Below, piece by piece: positions 53,031 to 61,033 of a stretch of DNA of 64,000 nt. Numbering within the stretch: the stretch's first letter is position 1; the number at the start of each line of letters is the position of its first letter. The DNA lies in contig CAYWJR010000002.1 in assembly GCA_964458615.1 (NCBI GenBank), positions 14,297 to 78,296 of the forward strand. Reading direction: 5' to 3'. The translations under genes were made by a program, and so were the position numbers. The notes under the pieces were generated by a model, which worked only from the letters and a program-made list of their open reading frames with translations, did no database searches and had not been told where the DNA came from. The stretch comes from SHNJ01 sp964458615 (GTDB lineage Bacteria; Pseudomonadota; Alphaproteobacteria; SHNJ01).

Positions 53031-53158
53031 ACCGGGTATTTGCGCGCATTTTCATAAATTCCCGCACTGTTAGCGAAAAAGAAACGATTTCATGATAGCT
53101 TGGTAAGACTGGGGCACGTATGCCCCATGGACTTGCATGGCACAGGAGGTGCAAAGCT

Positions 53159-54694
53159 ATGTTGGATCGGGGATTGTCCAACTTTTCATATATTTATCAA
53201 TATTTTGGCAAATTTCTGCCACTATCGGTGCTTGCGGCTGCGATATTGATTTTATCGCAAAGCCCGGTGTTTGCACAGGCGCCGATTGCGCAAAAACTTG
53301 ACTCCCCTATTTTTGCCGAAGTGTTTCATGAAATCGTCGAATATCATGTCAATCCGCCCAGCGGCAAACAGCTATTTTATTACGCCGTCAGCATCATTCA
53401 AAAACAAGACCCATATATCCAAACACGCGAACAAGGCCATTTGGTGATTTATTACAATCACAAACCATTATTCGCATTTCGCATCGCCCCGGAAAACGAT
53501 GCGGCAAAATGGGGCGCAATCAGCCAATCTTTGATTGAACAAATTTATCCATATTCGGCGGCGTTGCAAAAACAGCCTTTGGATGTAACGGCGCAGAATA
53601 TTTTGAAAACATTGGTGCAGGTTTTGGATAAATATTCGCATGTCACCGTTTACGGCGCCAAGTCGAGCGGCGAAAATTTCGCAGAAATCGAAGATCCAAA
53701 GGCCAGCATCGGCGTTACCATTACAACCGACGGCCACCGCGCGGTTATCAGTAAAATTATACCGCACAGCCCGGCCGCATCGTATTTGAATGTCGGAGAT
53801 ATAATCGAATCGGTCGATGGCCGCGACGTTTCCGCATTAAAAGCAAAACAAATCGTAGGATTGTTTCGCGGCGCGCCAGACAGCATCGTTGAAATCGGCG
53901 TCGATCAAGACGGCAAAAAAAAGCAATTATCGATTAAACGAGTCATGCTAAGCCCCGACAGTTTCGAAACATATTTGAAAAAAGATATTTTGTTTGTGAA
54001 CATTAAAAAATTCACCCCTGGCATGGCGCAAAAAATGATCGCCAATTTGCGCCCCATTCAAACCAAGATCGCCGGGGTCGTCCTGGATCTACGGGGGAAC
54101 CGGGGTGGCGTGCTTTCCGAAGCAACCGCGATAGCCGATATGTTCTTGGCCTCTGGGTCGATGACAATCGGCATGCGCGGGCGCCACCCCGACAGTGTTT
54201 CGGTGTTTGAATCAACAAATCACGATATTCGCATCGACAGCCCGATTGTCATCCTGGTCGATGGTCAAACCGCATCGTCGGCCGAGGTTTTGGCCGCAGC
54301 TTTGCAAAGCAATAAACGCGCCGTTGTAGTTGGCACTCAATCTTATGGCAAAGGCATGGTTCAACGCGCCACGTATATCGAAGGATTGGGACAATTGGCT
54401 ATAACATGGGCGGAATTGTACAAACCCGGAACCCAAGGCGCATCGTTGGATCAAAACGGGGTTTTGCCGAATATTTGCCTTGCCAGCGCGAATTTGAATA
54501 CAACACCGTTGCAACAAACGCCTGAACCGGACAAATTTGTCATGTGGTTCCGCCGTGCGCCGCAAGTCACCTGGGACAGCAAAATTTGCCCAAAATCGGT
54601 GCGCAAGGATAAAACCGAAGACGCGAGCTTTGCAGCGTCTTTATTGTCCAATCCAGAATTATACCGCAAAGCATTGAATAACAAGCAAATATAG
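53159..54694 (+). CDS. S41 family C-terminal processing peptidase
   Basis: 511 aa. ATG 53159 is preceded by AGGAGGT at 8 nt spacing, the best ribosome site in this part of the window, so the 13-codon upstream extension is rejected. N-terminal signal or anchor (VLAAAILILSQSPVFAQA). PDZ domain about 170-245 (IGVTITTDGHRAVISKI, VDGRDVSALKAKQIVGLFRG), then S41 core with VVLDLRGNRGGVLSEA, nucleophile Ser in GQTASSAEVLAAAL and Lys in QSYGKGMVQ. Periplasmic Ser/Lys protease. A hairpin GGGGCA-CGTA-TGCCCC (53111-53126) lies in its leader. Confidence 0.92.
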   Translation: MLDRGLSNFSYIYQYFGKFLPLSVLAAAILILSQSPVFAQAPIAQKLDSPIFAEVFHEIVEYHVNPPSGKQLFYYAVSIIQKQDPYIQTREQGHLVIYYNHKPLFAFRIAPENDAAKWGAISQSLIEQIYPYSAALQKQPLDVTAQNILKTLVQVLDKYSHVTVYGAKSSGENFAEIEDPKASIGVTITTDGHRAVISKIIPHSPAASYLNVGDIIESVDGRDVSALKAKQIVGLFRGAPDSIVEIGVDQDGKKKQLSIKRVMLSPDSFETYLKKDILFVNIKKFTPGMAQKMIANLRPIQTKIAGVVLDLRGNRGGVLSEATAIADMFLASGSMTIGMRGRHPDSVSVFESTNHDIRIDSPIVILVDGQTASSAEVLAAALQSNKRAVVVGTQSYGKGMVQRATYIEGLGQLAITWAELYKPGTQGASLDQNGVLPNICLASANLNTTPLQQTPEPDKFVMWFRRAPQVTWDSKICPKSVRKDKTEDASFAASLLSNPELYRKALNNKQI

Positions 54695-54741
54695 GGAACA
54701 ACACCCCTGTCCAATCCAGTCGCCCGCAATGGCAAAATCGC

Positions 54742-54769
54742 TTGACTTATTCCCGTTATTTTATATATT
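54742..54769 (+). promoter_or_regulatory. candidate promoter of rpmG
   Basis: TTGACT (54742-54747) and TATATT (54764-54769) with a 16-nt spacer, about 80 nt before the rpmG ATG. A small hairpin CTTCG-TTTA-CGAAG lies in the presumed leader at 54777-54790. Confidence 0.55.
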
Positions 54770-54848
54770 CGCTGTTCTTCGTTTACGAAGCCTCGGGTTA
54801 GAGGGCAGGAAAAACAATAACTAAACACAAACAATTCAGGTTGTTATT

Positions 54849-55016
54849 ATGGCTAAATCGAACGTTACATTGATCAAATTGCTCAGCACCGCTGGCACCG
54901 GTTTCTTTTACACCAAGAAAAAGAACGCCCGCGCCAAACCGGAAAAAATGCGTTTGTGGAAATACGATCCCATCGCCGGTGAGCATGTGGAATTCGAAGA
55001 AGCCAAGTTGAAATAA
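54849..55016 (+). CDS. rpmG: 50S ribosomal protein L33
   Basis: 55 aa, complete. AKSNVTLIKLLSTAGTGFFY and TKKKNARAKPEKMRLWKYDP, with C-terminal HVEFEEAKLK, are L33 of the zinc-free type (no CxxC pairs). It binds near the E site of the large subunit. It has its own promoter candidate and a strong terminator, so it is a monocistronic unit. Confidence 0.97.
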   Translation: MAKSNVTLIKLLSTAGTGFFYTKKKNARAKPEKMRLWKYDPIAGEHVEFEEAKLK

Positions 55017-55034
55017 CAATCTTTGCAAGTTTGC

Positions 55035-55070
55035 AAAACCCCGCCAGAGGAATACCTCGGCGGGGTTTTT
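55035..55070 (+). terminator. intrinsic terminator after rpmG
   Basis: AAAACCCCGCC (55035-55045) pairs with GGCGGGGTTTT (55059-55069); inner arms GAGG/CCTC extend the stem around an AATA loop. The stem ends in TTTTT, a classic structure. Confidence 0.92.
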
Positions 55071-55204
55071 GATTTGTAATCCCCCGCCGCCTTGTATATT
55101 GCATTGCCGGATAATAATGGCGCCGAACCCGCTTTTATGATGGCAGATGGACACGATGTGCGATAGGCTTTGGCAATCGTGATTTCCCAAATCAAAATAT
55201 TCAA

Positions 55205-56278
55205 ATGACCAAACATAAAAAGAAAATATTGATGCTTGGCTTTGGCGGCACATTGACCATGGCGCCGAATAAAACCGGCGCGCTGGCGCCAACCAAATCC
55301 ATTCAAGATATTTTAAAACTGGTTCCGTCATTGCAAAAAATGGCGCGCATCCACGCGGTCGAAGTCGAAAATTTAGACAGCACCAATGTAAACCCGTCGC
55401 ATTGGACGAAATTGATTCACATTATCGCGAAACATCACGACAAATATGACGGCATCATCATAACCCACGGTACCGACACCATGGCTTATACCGCAAGCGC
55501 GGTTACGCTGGGTTTAGGCGCTGGGTTAAAAATACCGATCGTTTTCACCGGCGCGCAAAAATCGTTGTTCGAATCGGGCAGCGATGCACGGTTCAATTTG
55601 GAAAATTCGATCAAAACAGTCGTCGCCGCATCGAATCAAAAAATAGCCGAAGTAATGATCGTATTTGGCGAACGTGTCATGCGCGCCTGCCGAGCAATCA
55701 AAACCAGCGAAGCGCGATTTCCCGCGTTCGATTCGCCGGCGTTTCAACATCTGGCGTCGATTACCGCCAACGGCATCGATTTCGTTCCAAACGTCCGCAA
55801 GAAATCGCACAGCAGAACGTCGTTGAAAATAAAACCCGAATTCGAACGCGGCATCGTGCCGATCGATTTGGTTCCGGGATTGGAACCGCAAATATTGCTG
55901 GATTTTCTGAAAGTCAGCCGTTGCCGCGGCATATTGTTAAAATCGATGGGATCCGGCAACGTCCCCAACCGCGACGAATATTCTTTGATACCCAGCATAC
56001 GAACCATCGTCAATCAATTCGGCATTCCGGTTTTGGTATCGACCAAATTTGTCGGCGGCCACACGCACATGGACATGTATGAGCCGGGCAAAGAAGCATT
56101 GGACGCAGGCGCGATACCCACCGGTGATATGACCGACGTCATGGCGCAAATCAAATTCATGTGGGCGTTGGCCCAAGGGTATAACAGCCCTAAATCGCTG
56201 CGCAAAATCATGCAAACGAATTTGGTCGGCGAAATCACCGCATCCAAATCCAAAAATTTTTCTAAAACGAAAAACTAA
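55205..56278 (+). CDS. L-asparaginase, cytoplasmic type
   Basis: 357 aa, no signal peptide. The two catalytic Thr motifs are present: MLGFGGTLTMAPN near residue 15 and IITHGTDTMAYTASAV near residue 90, along with FTGAQKSLFESGSDARFNLENS (in parts). The order agrees with type I asparaginases (AnsA), which hydrolyse Asn to Asp. It runs into pleD with a 4-nt tail overlap on opposite strands. Confidence 0.9.
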   Translation: MTKHKKKILMLGFGGTLTMAPNKTGALAPTKSIQDILKLVPSLQKMARIHAVEVENLDSTNVNPSHWTKLIHIIAKHHDKYDGIIITHGTDTMAYTASAVTLGLGAGLKIPIVFTGAQKSLFESGSDARFNLENSIKTVVAASNQKIAEVMIVFGERVMRACRAIKTSEARFPAFDSPAFQHLASITANGIDFVPNVRKKSHSRTSLKIKPEFERGIVPIDLVPGLEPQILLDFLKVSRCRGILLKSMGSGNVPNRDEYSLIPSIRTIVNQFGIPVLVSTKFVGGHTHMDMYEPGKEALDAGAIPTGDMTDVMAQIKFMWALAQGYNSPKSLRKIMQTNLVGEITASKSKNFSKTKN

Positions 56279-57657
56279 GCAGCGGAATTTTCGCTGGCAA
56301 TGACCTTGTTTCTGCCTTGGTTTTTGGCTTTGTACAATGCATCGTCGGCGCGTTTCAACAATTCTTCGTGACTGACAGGATCGGATTTCAAGTCAATAAC
56401 CGACAATCCCGCGCTGATGGTGACTGGAATGGATTCATTGCCATGCGTAAAAATATTTTCAGACGCAATCGCAACCCGCAATCGTTCCGCCACCATAAAT
56501 CCGATTTCTGCGCCGGTATCGGGCATGACCACCACGAATTCTTCGCCGCCCAACCGCGCGACCAGATCCAGATTGCGCAAATTATGCGACAGACGTCGTG
56601 AAATTTCTTTCAACACCGCATCGCCCGCAGCATGGCCGTATGTGTCGTTGATTTTTTTAAAATTGTCTATATCGATCGCCAGCATAGTCAACGGTTTATC
56701 GGTTTTATACGCCCTATCCAGCAATTGCTGCACATGGGTTTCGAAATACCGGCGGTTATAAAGCCCGGTCAATGTATCGGTCAGCGCCATGGTTAAACTG
56801 GCTTCGAAATTGCTGCGCAACAATTGCTGATACCGGCTTCGGCGCACTTGGATTCTGGTGCGCGCCAACAACTCGTCTTTGTCGGCGGGGGTAACGATAA
56901 AATCGTTTACGCCCAAATCCAACGCCTGCGCCAGGCGGTCTTTGTTGTCGTTATCGGACAACAGCAAAATCGGGGTATGCCGGGTTTTTTCCTGGGTTCT
57001 TATTTTCGAACACAGGCGCAATGTGGATTCTTCGTGCCCGCTGGTCGAAATCATAATCAGATCGAATCCGCGTTGTTGCGCCAATATAAAACCTTCGTCC
57101 GGGTTGATCGCGCCCAAAATTTCATGATCGTCCCCTGCCAACGCTTCGACCACGTTGGCGGCGTCGATTGGGTTATGTTCGATCAACAGCAGCAAGCCGC
57201 GGCGGCCATCGTCTTCGACTTCGGCGTTTTGAATCACGCCGAAATGTTTGGCCGTGCGGTCGCGGGCGCGCCATTCTTCGATCATCATGCGCAAACGCAA
57301 CAACGACCGCACCCGCGCGAACAATGAAACATCCTGCACCGGCTTTGTCAAAAAATCGTCCGCGCCGGATTTCAAACCTTCGACGCGGTCTTTGGTGTCC
57401 GACAAAGCCGTTACCAAAACAACCGGAATAGCCCTTGTTTCAGGATTGGATTTCAACCGTCTTGTAACTTCGAATCCATCCATTTCCGGCATCATGACGT
57501 CCAGCAAAATAATATCCGGGGATTCGGTTTTCGCGATTTCAAGCGCGGTTGCGCCATCGGGCGCGGTCAAAACTTCGTAAAATTCGTTGACCAGCTTGGC
57601 TTCTAGCAAGCGGACATTGGCGGGCACATCATCGACGACAAGAACGCGGCCTGGCAT
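56275..57657 (-). CDS. pleD: PleD-type response regulator diguanylate cyclase (REC-REC-GGDEF)
   Basis: 460 aa, close to Caulobacter PleD in length and layout. REC1: VLVVDDVPANVRLLEAKL, acceptor Asp in IILLDVMMPEMDG, Lys in DDFLTKPV. REC2 (about 150-270) has lost the acceptor (LIMISTSGHEE), as in the PleD adaptor domain. GGDEF domain: DTLTGLYNRRYFE, RNLD inhibitory site five residues before GGEEF. It makes cyclic di-GMP when REC1 is phosphorylated. Starts 1 nt after the divK stop. Confidence 0.94.
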   Translation of the reverse strand: MPGRVLVVDDVPANVRLLEAKLVNEFYEVLTAPDGATALEIAKTESPDIILLDVMMPEMDGFEVTRRLKSNPETRAIPVVLVTALSDTKDRVEGLKSGADDFLTKPVQDVSLFARVRSLLRLRMMIEEWRARDRTAKHFGVIQNAEVEDDGRRGLLLLIEHNPIDAANVVEALAGDDHEILGAINPDEGFILAQQRGFDLIMISTSGHEESTLRLCSKIRTQEKTRHTPILLLSDNDNKDRLAQALDLGVNDFIVTPADKDELLARTRIQVRRSRYQQLLRSNFEASLTMALTDTLTGLYNRRYFETHVQQLLDRAYKTDKPLTMLAIDIDNFKKINDTYGHAAGDAVLKEISRRLSHNLRNLDLVARLGGEEFVVVMPDTGAEIGFMVAERLRVAIASENIFTHGNESIPVTISAGLSVIDLKSDPVSHEELLKRADDALYKAKNQGRNKVIASENSAA

Positions 57658-57658
57658 A

Positions 57659-58036
57659 TCAGTTTATGAACCTGGAAATGGTTTCCATGAATGTTACGAT
57701 TGAAATTGGTTTGGCAATATACGCCTCGCATCCGCCTTCGCGGATTTTTTCCTCATCGCCCTTCATCGCAAACGCGGTGACGGCAATAACGGGAATATGT
57801 TTTAAATCATTGTCTTGTTTTAACCAGCGTGTGACGTCCAACCCCGACACCTCGGGCAATTGAATATCCATCAAAATCAAATCCGGTTTGTGTTCGCGCG
57901 CCATTTTCATCGCCTCGTAACCGTCTCTGGTTTGAATGACTGCGTATCCATGCGCTTCGAGAAGATCGTTAAAGAGCTTCATATTCAGCTCGTTATCCTC
58001 CACGATCATTATTTTTTTGCTGGCTTTGGAATTCAT
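57659..58036 (-). CDS. divK: DivK-type single-domain response regulator
   Basis: 125 aa, the same length as Caulobacter DivK. IMIVEDNELNMKLFNDLLEAHG (in part), acceptor Asp in LILMDIQLPEVSG, Lys in YIAKPIS. ATG 58036 is preferred; a TTG 7 codons upstream adds nothing conserved. It signals to cell-cycle kinases (DivJ/PleC/DivL in Caulobacter) and its coupling to pleD is an alphaproteobacterial trait. Confidence 0.93.
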   Translation of the reverse strand: MNSKASKKIMIVEDNELNMKLFNDLLEAHGYAVIQTRDGYEAMKMAREHKPDLILMDIQLPEVSGLDVTRWLKQDNDLKHIPVIAVTAFAMKGDEEKIREGGCEAYIAKPISIVTFMETISRFIN

Positions 58037-58300
58037 GATTTTTCGATTATGACACAATGAGAAGATTAGTTTCTATCAAAAGCATTAATAAGATATTGAA
58101 ATTTCAGCGCATAGTGCGGCAAACCGCAAAAAAGAACCATTTTGCCTAGTCTTTTGCCCGCCGCGTATCCAACAAGGCAGTTTTTACCGCGATAACTCTG
58201 CTACTAATCCATTCAAGTAATTGATAATAAACATTTTTATATGGCATGGTTTGTGCATATCCTAAATCAAGACGGATGATTTGGAGGGGAGAATAAAACC

Positions 58301-59002
58301 ATGAGTCCATCAGCTTTTATACAAGAATTTGAAAAATCGTTTCCTAACTTGCCGCTGGATTTCAACAGCTTTGCAAGAAAATTGGAAAAAGTGAATTTGG
58401 ATTTAAACGAAGACAGCGAAGCCGCGCGCGAAGCGTTATTACGCACCGCCCTGATCGCCGTCCGCGCCGCCGAACGCGAAATCGCCAAACAAAAAGCCCG
58501 CATCAATAAATTGGAAAGCCTTAGCATGACCGACGAAGCCACCGGTTTATTGAATCGCCGTGGTTTTTACAAAGAAGTCACCCGCGCCCTATCCGGCGCG
58601 CGCCGCCGCGATAAAAAAGGCGTTTTGGTTATTTGCGATATGGACGGATTCAAAGCGATCAACGACACATACGGCCACGCCGCAGGCGACGAAGTATTGG
58701 TGCAAATCGCAGAATTGTTGAATCAATATGTCCGCAAATCCGATGCAGTGGCCCGTTTGGGCGGCGATGAATTCGCGATATTGATGGTCGATGCAACCGA
58801 AGAAAAAGCCGCCGAACGCGCCCGCGATCTAAGCACATTGATCAACGGATATTTAGTCCGCTGGCAAGGCGAAACCATTCCCGTTTGCGCCAGTTTCGGC
58901 ATTACGACATTAGACCCAAGCGTTGAACCGGCCGAATTGTACAAAGCCGCAGACATGGCCATGTACGAACACAAACGGCAAAAAGCCAAAATTTCAGCGT
59001 AA
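58301..59002 (+). CDS. GGDEF diguanylate cyclase, soluble
   Basis: 233 aa. Residues 1-75 are helical with a coiled coil (AEREIAKQKARINKLESLS), then GGDEF: DEATGLLNRRGFYKEV, DMDGFKAINDTYGHAAGD, inhibitory RxxD (RKSD) five residues before GGDEF. No sensor domain. GGAGGGGAG lies 8-16 nt before the ATG. Second cyclic di-GMP synthase of the region, divergent from divK. Confidence 0.93.
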   Translation: MSPSAFIQEFEKSFPNLPLDFNSFARKLEKVNLDLNEDSEAAREALLRTALIAVRAAEREIAKQKARINKLESLSMTDEATGLLNRRGFYKEVTRALSGARRRDKKGVLVICDMDGFKAINDTYGHAAGDEVLVQIAELLNQYVRKSDAVARLGGDEFAILMVDATEEKAAERARDLSTLINGYLVRWQGETIPVCASFGITTLDPSVEPAELYKAADMAMYEHKRQKAKISA

Positions 59003-59013
59003 TTACGCCGGTT

Positions 59014-59637
59014 TTATTGTTCTCTGATTGACCGGCGCGCATTCACAATCAGCAATGTGAATGGATGTTTGGCTGGAACATCATGCGTATGGCCGAAATA
59101 TGCGTGTATCGCCGTTATCGCAAAACCTTCGACATGACTAATCACACTGTTTATTGCCTGCGCCCCGTAAACGGTTTTTGAACCTGTTTTTTGATGGCCG
59201 TTATAAATGGAAACCACCGTATTGATATTGCCCAAATTTTCGATTCTGTGATCGATCGGCACAATCAACGTACCCGCATCGCGCAACCATGTGCGCACGG
59301 TTTCAACCGTTCCTTTGGATATTTTGTCGAATTCGTTTTTCAGGAATGATACAGGCACAACACACGCGTCGAACTTGGCGCCTTTTTCAACGCCGCGCAC
59401 GATATTAAAATTTGCGCCTGCGCTCGACGATTGCAATTGCGCGCAAAGACGTTCATTTTCTTCGCCGGTCGCAAAAAACGTGGTTTGGACATTTGGCAAA
59501 ATATCCGCAATACCCCGATTCACATGCCCATTGCCGGAATCGACGACCAATATGCGGTTTAAATCATGATGCGGCGCCAATCTGGCCGCGATTTGCGTGC
59601 CCAAAAAATGCTCGGCGGTTACTTGTGTTTGTGTCAT
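59014..59637 (-). CDS. uncharacterised methyltransferase-fold protein
   Basis: 207 aa. ILVVDSGNGHVNRGIADIL at about 29-47 resembles motif I of class I methyltransferases (a Rossmann start with GxG), and FDACVVPVSFL and GTLIVPIDHR follow as later strands. A canonical SAM-binding acidic residue after strand 2 is not clear, so activity is uncertain. Similar short proteins occur in alphaproteobacteria, but I cannot name a family. AGAGG lies 7 nt before the ATG, and an inverted repeat (TTTAAATT-N7-AATTTAAA, 59648-59670) lies just upstream. Confidence 0.6.
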   Translation of the reverse strand: MTQTQVTAEHFLGTQIAARLAPHHDLNRILVVDSGNGHVNRGIADILPNVQTTFFATGEENERLCAQLQSSSAGANFNIVRGVEKGAKFDACVVPVSFLKNEFDKISKGTVETVRTWLRDAGTLIVPIDHRIENLGNINTVVSIYNGHQKTGSKTVYGAQAINSVISHVEGFAITAIHAYFGHTHDVPAKHPFTLLIVNARRSIREQ

Positions 59638-59823
59638 TTAAAACCTCTTTAAATTGGCTGCGAATTTAAACTATGTGTAAATAAAAGCAAATTATTATTG
59701 ATTAAAGATACAAAATATTAAACCTTTTGCAGTTATAGTTTTAAAAGAGCCTTAGGGAACAATTTTGTGGGTCATAGCCTGCTAATGCTTTACGTTAACG
59801 AAAAGAAACATTAGTTTTAAACC

Positions 59824-60249
59824 ATGCAACAAATTAAATTTTTCCGGATAATCGATTCCGATAACCCCGATATTGAATCGACCGCCAAAGACAAGGAATT
59901 GGCGATTCCAGGCACATTTTTATATTCCAAGCTCGACCCCGACCAATCAGGCGATACCGAAAAAGTCCGCAGCCTGTGGTTCGGCACGGAAACCGAAGGA
60001 TTTGGCCGCATGGCCGAGGTGTCGATTGTAACCGCCAATGAATTTCAGCGCATGATCAATCGTTTGGCGCATTATTTGGTTGAACATAACTATGCGGCCG
60101 ATTTAGGAACTGCGTTTGAATTGGCGCAAGACGAAGCCGATCACACACGCAAATTGGCCGATCGCGATGTCGGCACCGTGATGGTTATCGACCGGCAGAT
60201 GAATAAATTCGGTGTCAGCGAAGCGTTTAAAACCGTTCCAAGATCCTAA
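59824..60249 (+). CDS. uncharacterised alphaproteobacterial-type protein
   Basis: 141 aa, acidic, cytosolic. Contains ELAIPGTFLYSKLDPDQSGD and VRSLWFGTETEGFGRMAEVS, and a helical C-terminus (MINRLAHYLVEHNYAADLGTA in part). The style recalls small conserved proteins of unknown function such as DUF6505, but I cannot confirm this. No ribosome site or partner gene is evident. The preceding intergenic region has a near-palindrome CTTTACGTTAACGAAAAG. Confidence 0.5.
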   Translation: MQQIKFFRIIDSDNPDIESTAKDKELAIPGTFLYSKLDPDQSGDTEKVRSLWFGTETEGFGRMAEVSIVTANEFQRMINRLAHYLVEHNYAADLGTAFELAQDEADHTRKLADRDVGTVMVIDRQMNKFGVSEAFKTVPRS

Positions 60250-60302
60250 AGACTAGTTTCAGCCATCTTGACTTTTGTATCTTTCAAAGATACATTTTTG
60301 TC

Positions 60303-61007
60303 ATGCCTCGATTATCAAAACTGGATCAAGCCCGCCTCGCGTTATTTGCGCGGATTCCGCATTGCGCCCCGGATTATTTGGAACAGCCGTGGAATAAATT
60401 CGTTAAACGTTTTTTGCGGCAAGATTCTCCGAGTACATTGACGATGAATAATTGTTTTTCTTATGCGGTCAATGACCCGGAAATATACCGCGATCCATTG
60501 CCGGATCAAAGACTGCCCGCTTGGCCAGAACCCAACCTTGAAAATCCATGGCCTATTTTTAGTTTGCCCATTAGCCACAAAATACTGCGCCAAGCATTAC
60601 AGGCCGATGGACTGATATTCGCCGGTCGAAAATTGCCGGAATTGTTGCCAGGCGTATTTCCAATAGCCGCGTTTACAAGCAAATCGGTATTTACAACTTC
60701 GCACCGTGTGCGGCGCGATTATCATTTTTACCGCCAAGACCGCAACGGATTTTGGTCGCACAAACGCGGACAGGAAATACCGTCAGATAAAAACGAAGGC
60801 GGAAAACCGATCCAAAGCCCGCGTCAAGATTATAAGACACTACCCGGTATCAAAGATCCTCAGTTCGCCGGATATTTTTATGTACCCAATTCCGGCCTTG
60901 CCATCGGCCGCCGTAACCGGATTTTACAAAATCCCACTTCGTTGGAAACGCGGCGAACGACCTCTTTTAATCGCGCAGACGTAATCCGCATGTGCCGGAC
61001 ACGATAG
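60303..61007 (+). CDS. uncharacterised protein with possible papain-like hydrolase fold
   Basis: 234 aa. NNCFSYAVNDPE near residue 50 resembles the Cys turn of papain/NlpC-like hydrolases, and the later DYHFYRQDRNGFWSHKRGQE supplies His residues and FAGYFYVPNSG an aromatic strand. No signal peptide. Function unknown; the hydrolase suggestion rests only on this motif pattern. The basic C-terminal 35 residues look poorly conserved. It ends 26 nt before the convergent aspS stop. Confidence 0.55.
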   Translation: MPRLSKLDQARLALFARIPHCAPDYLEQPWNKFVKRFLRQDSPSTLTMNNCFSYAVNDPEIYRDPLPDQRLPAWPEPNLENPWPIFSLPISHKILRQALQADGLIFAGRKLPELLPGVFPIAAFTSKSVFTTSHRVRRDYHFYRQDRNGFWSHKRGQEIPSDKNEGGKPIQSPRQDYKTLPGIKDPQFAGYFYVPNSGLAIGRRNRILQNPTSLETRRTTSFNRADVIRMCRTR

Positions 61008-61033
61008 GAGCACCGGACAAAGCCGCGTTGGTG

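Noticed and set aside
53105..53130. GGGGCA-CGTA-TGCCCC hairpin as terminator of the MoeB gene
   Set aside because: No T tract follows; it lies in the leader of the S41 peptidase and may simply be part of its 5' structure.
58110..58130. TGCGG-CAAA-CCGCA hairpin followed by an A run
   Set aside because: On the plus strand it lacks a T tract and on the minus strand the T tract precedes the stem, so it is not a terminator for either neighbour.
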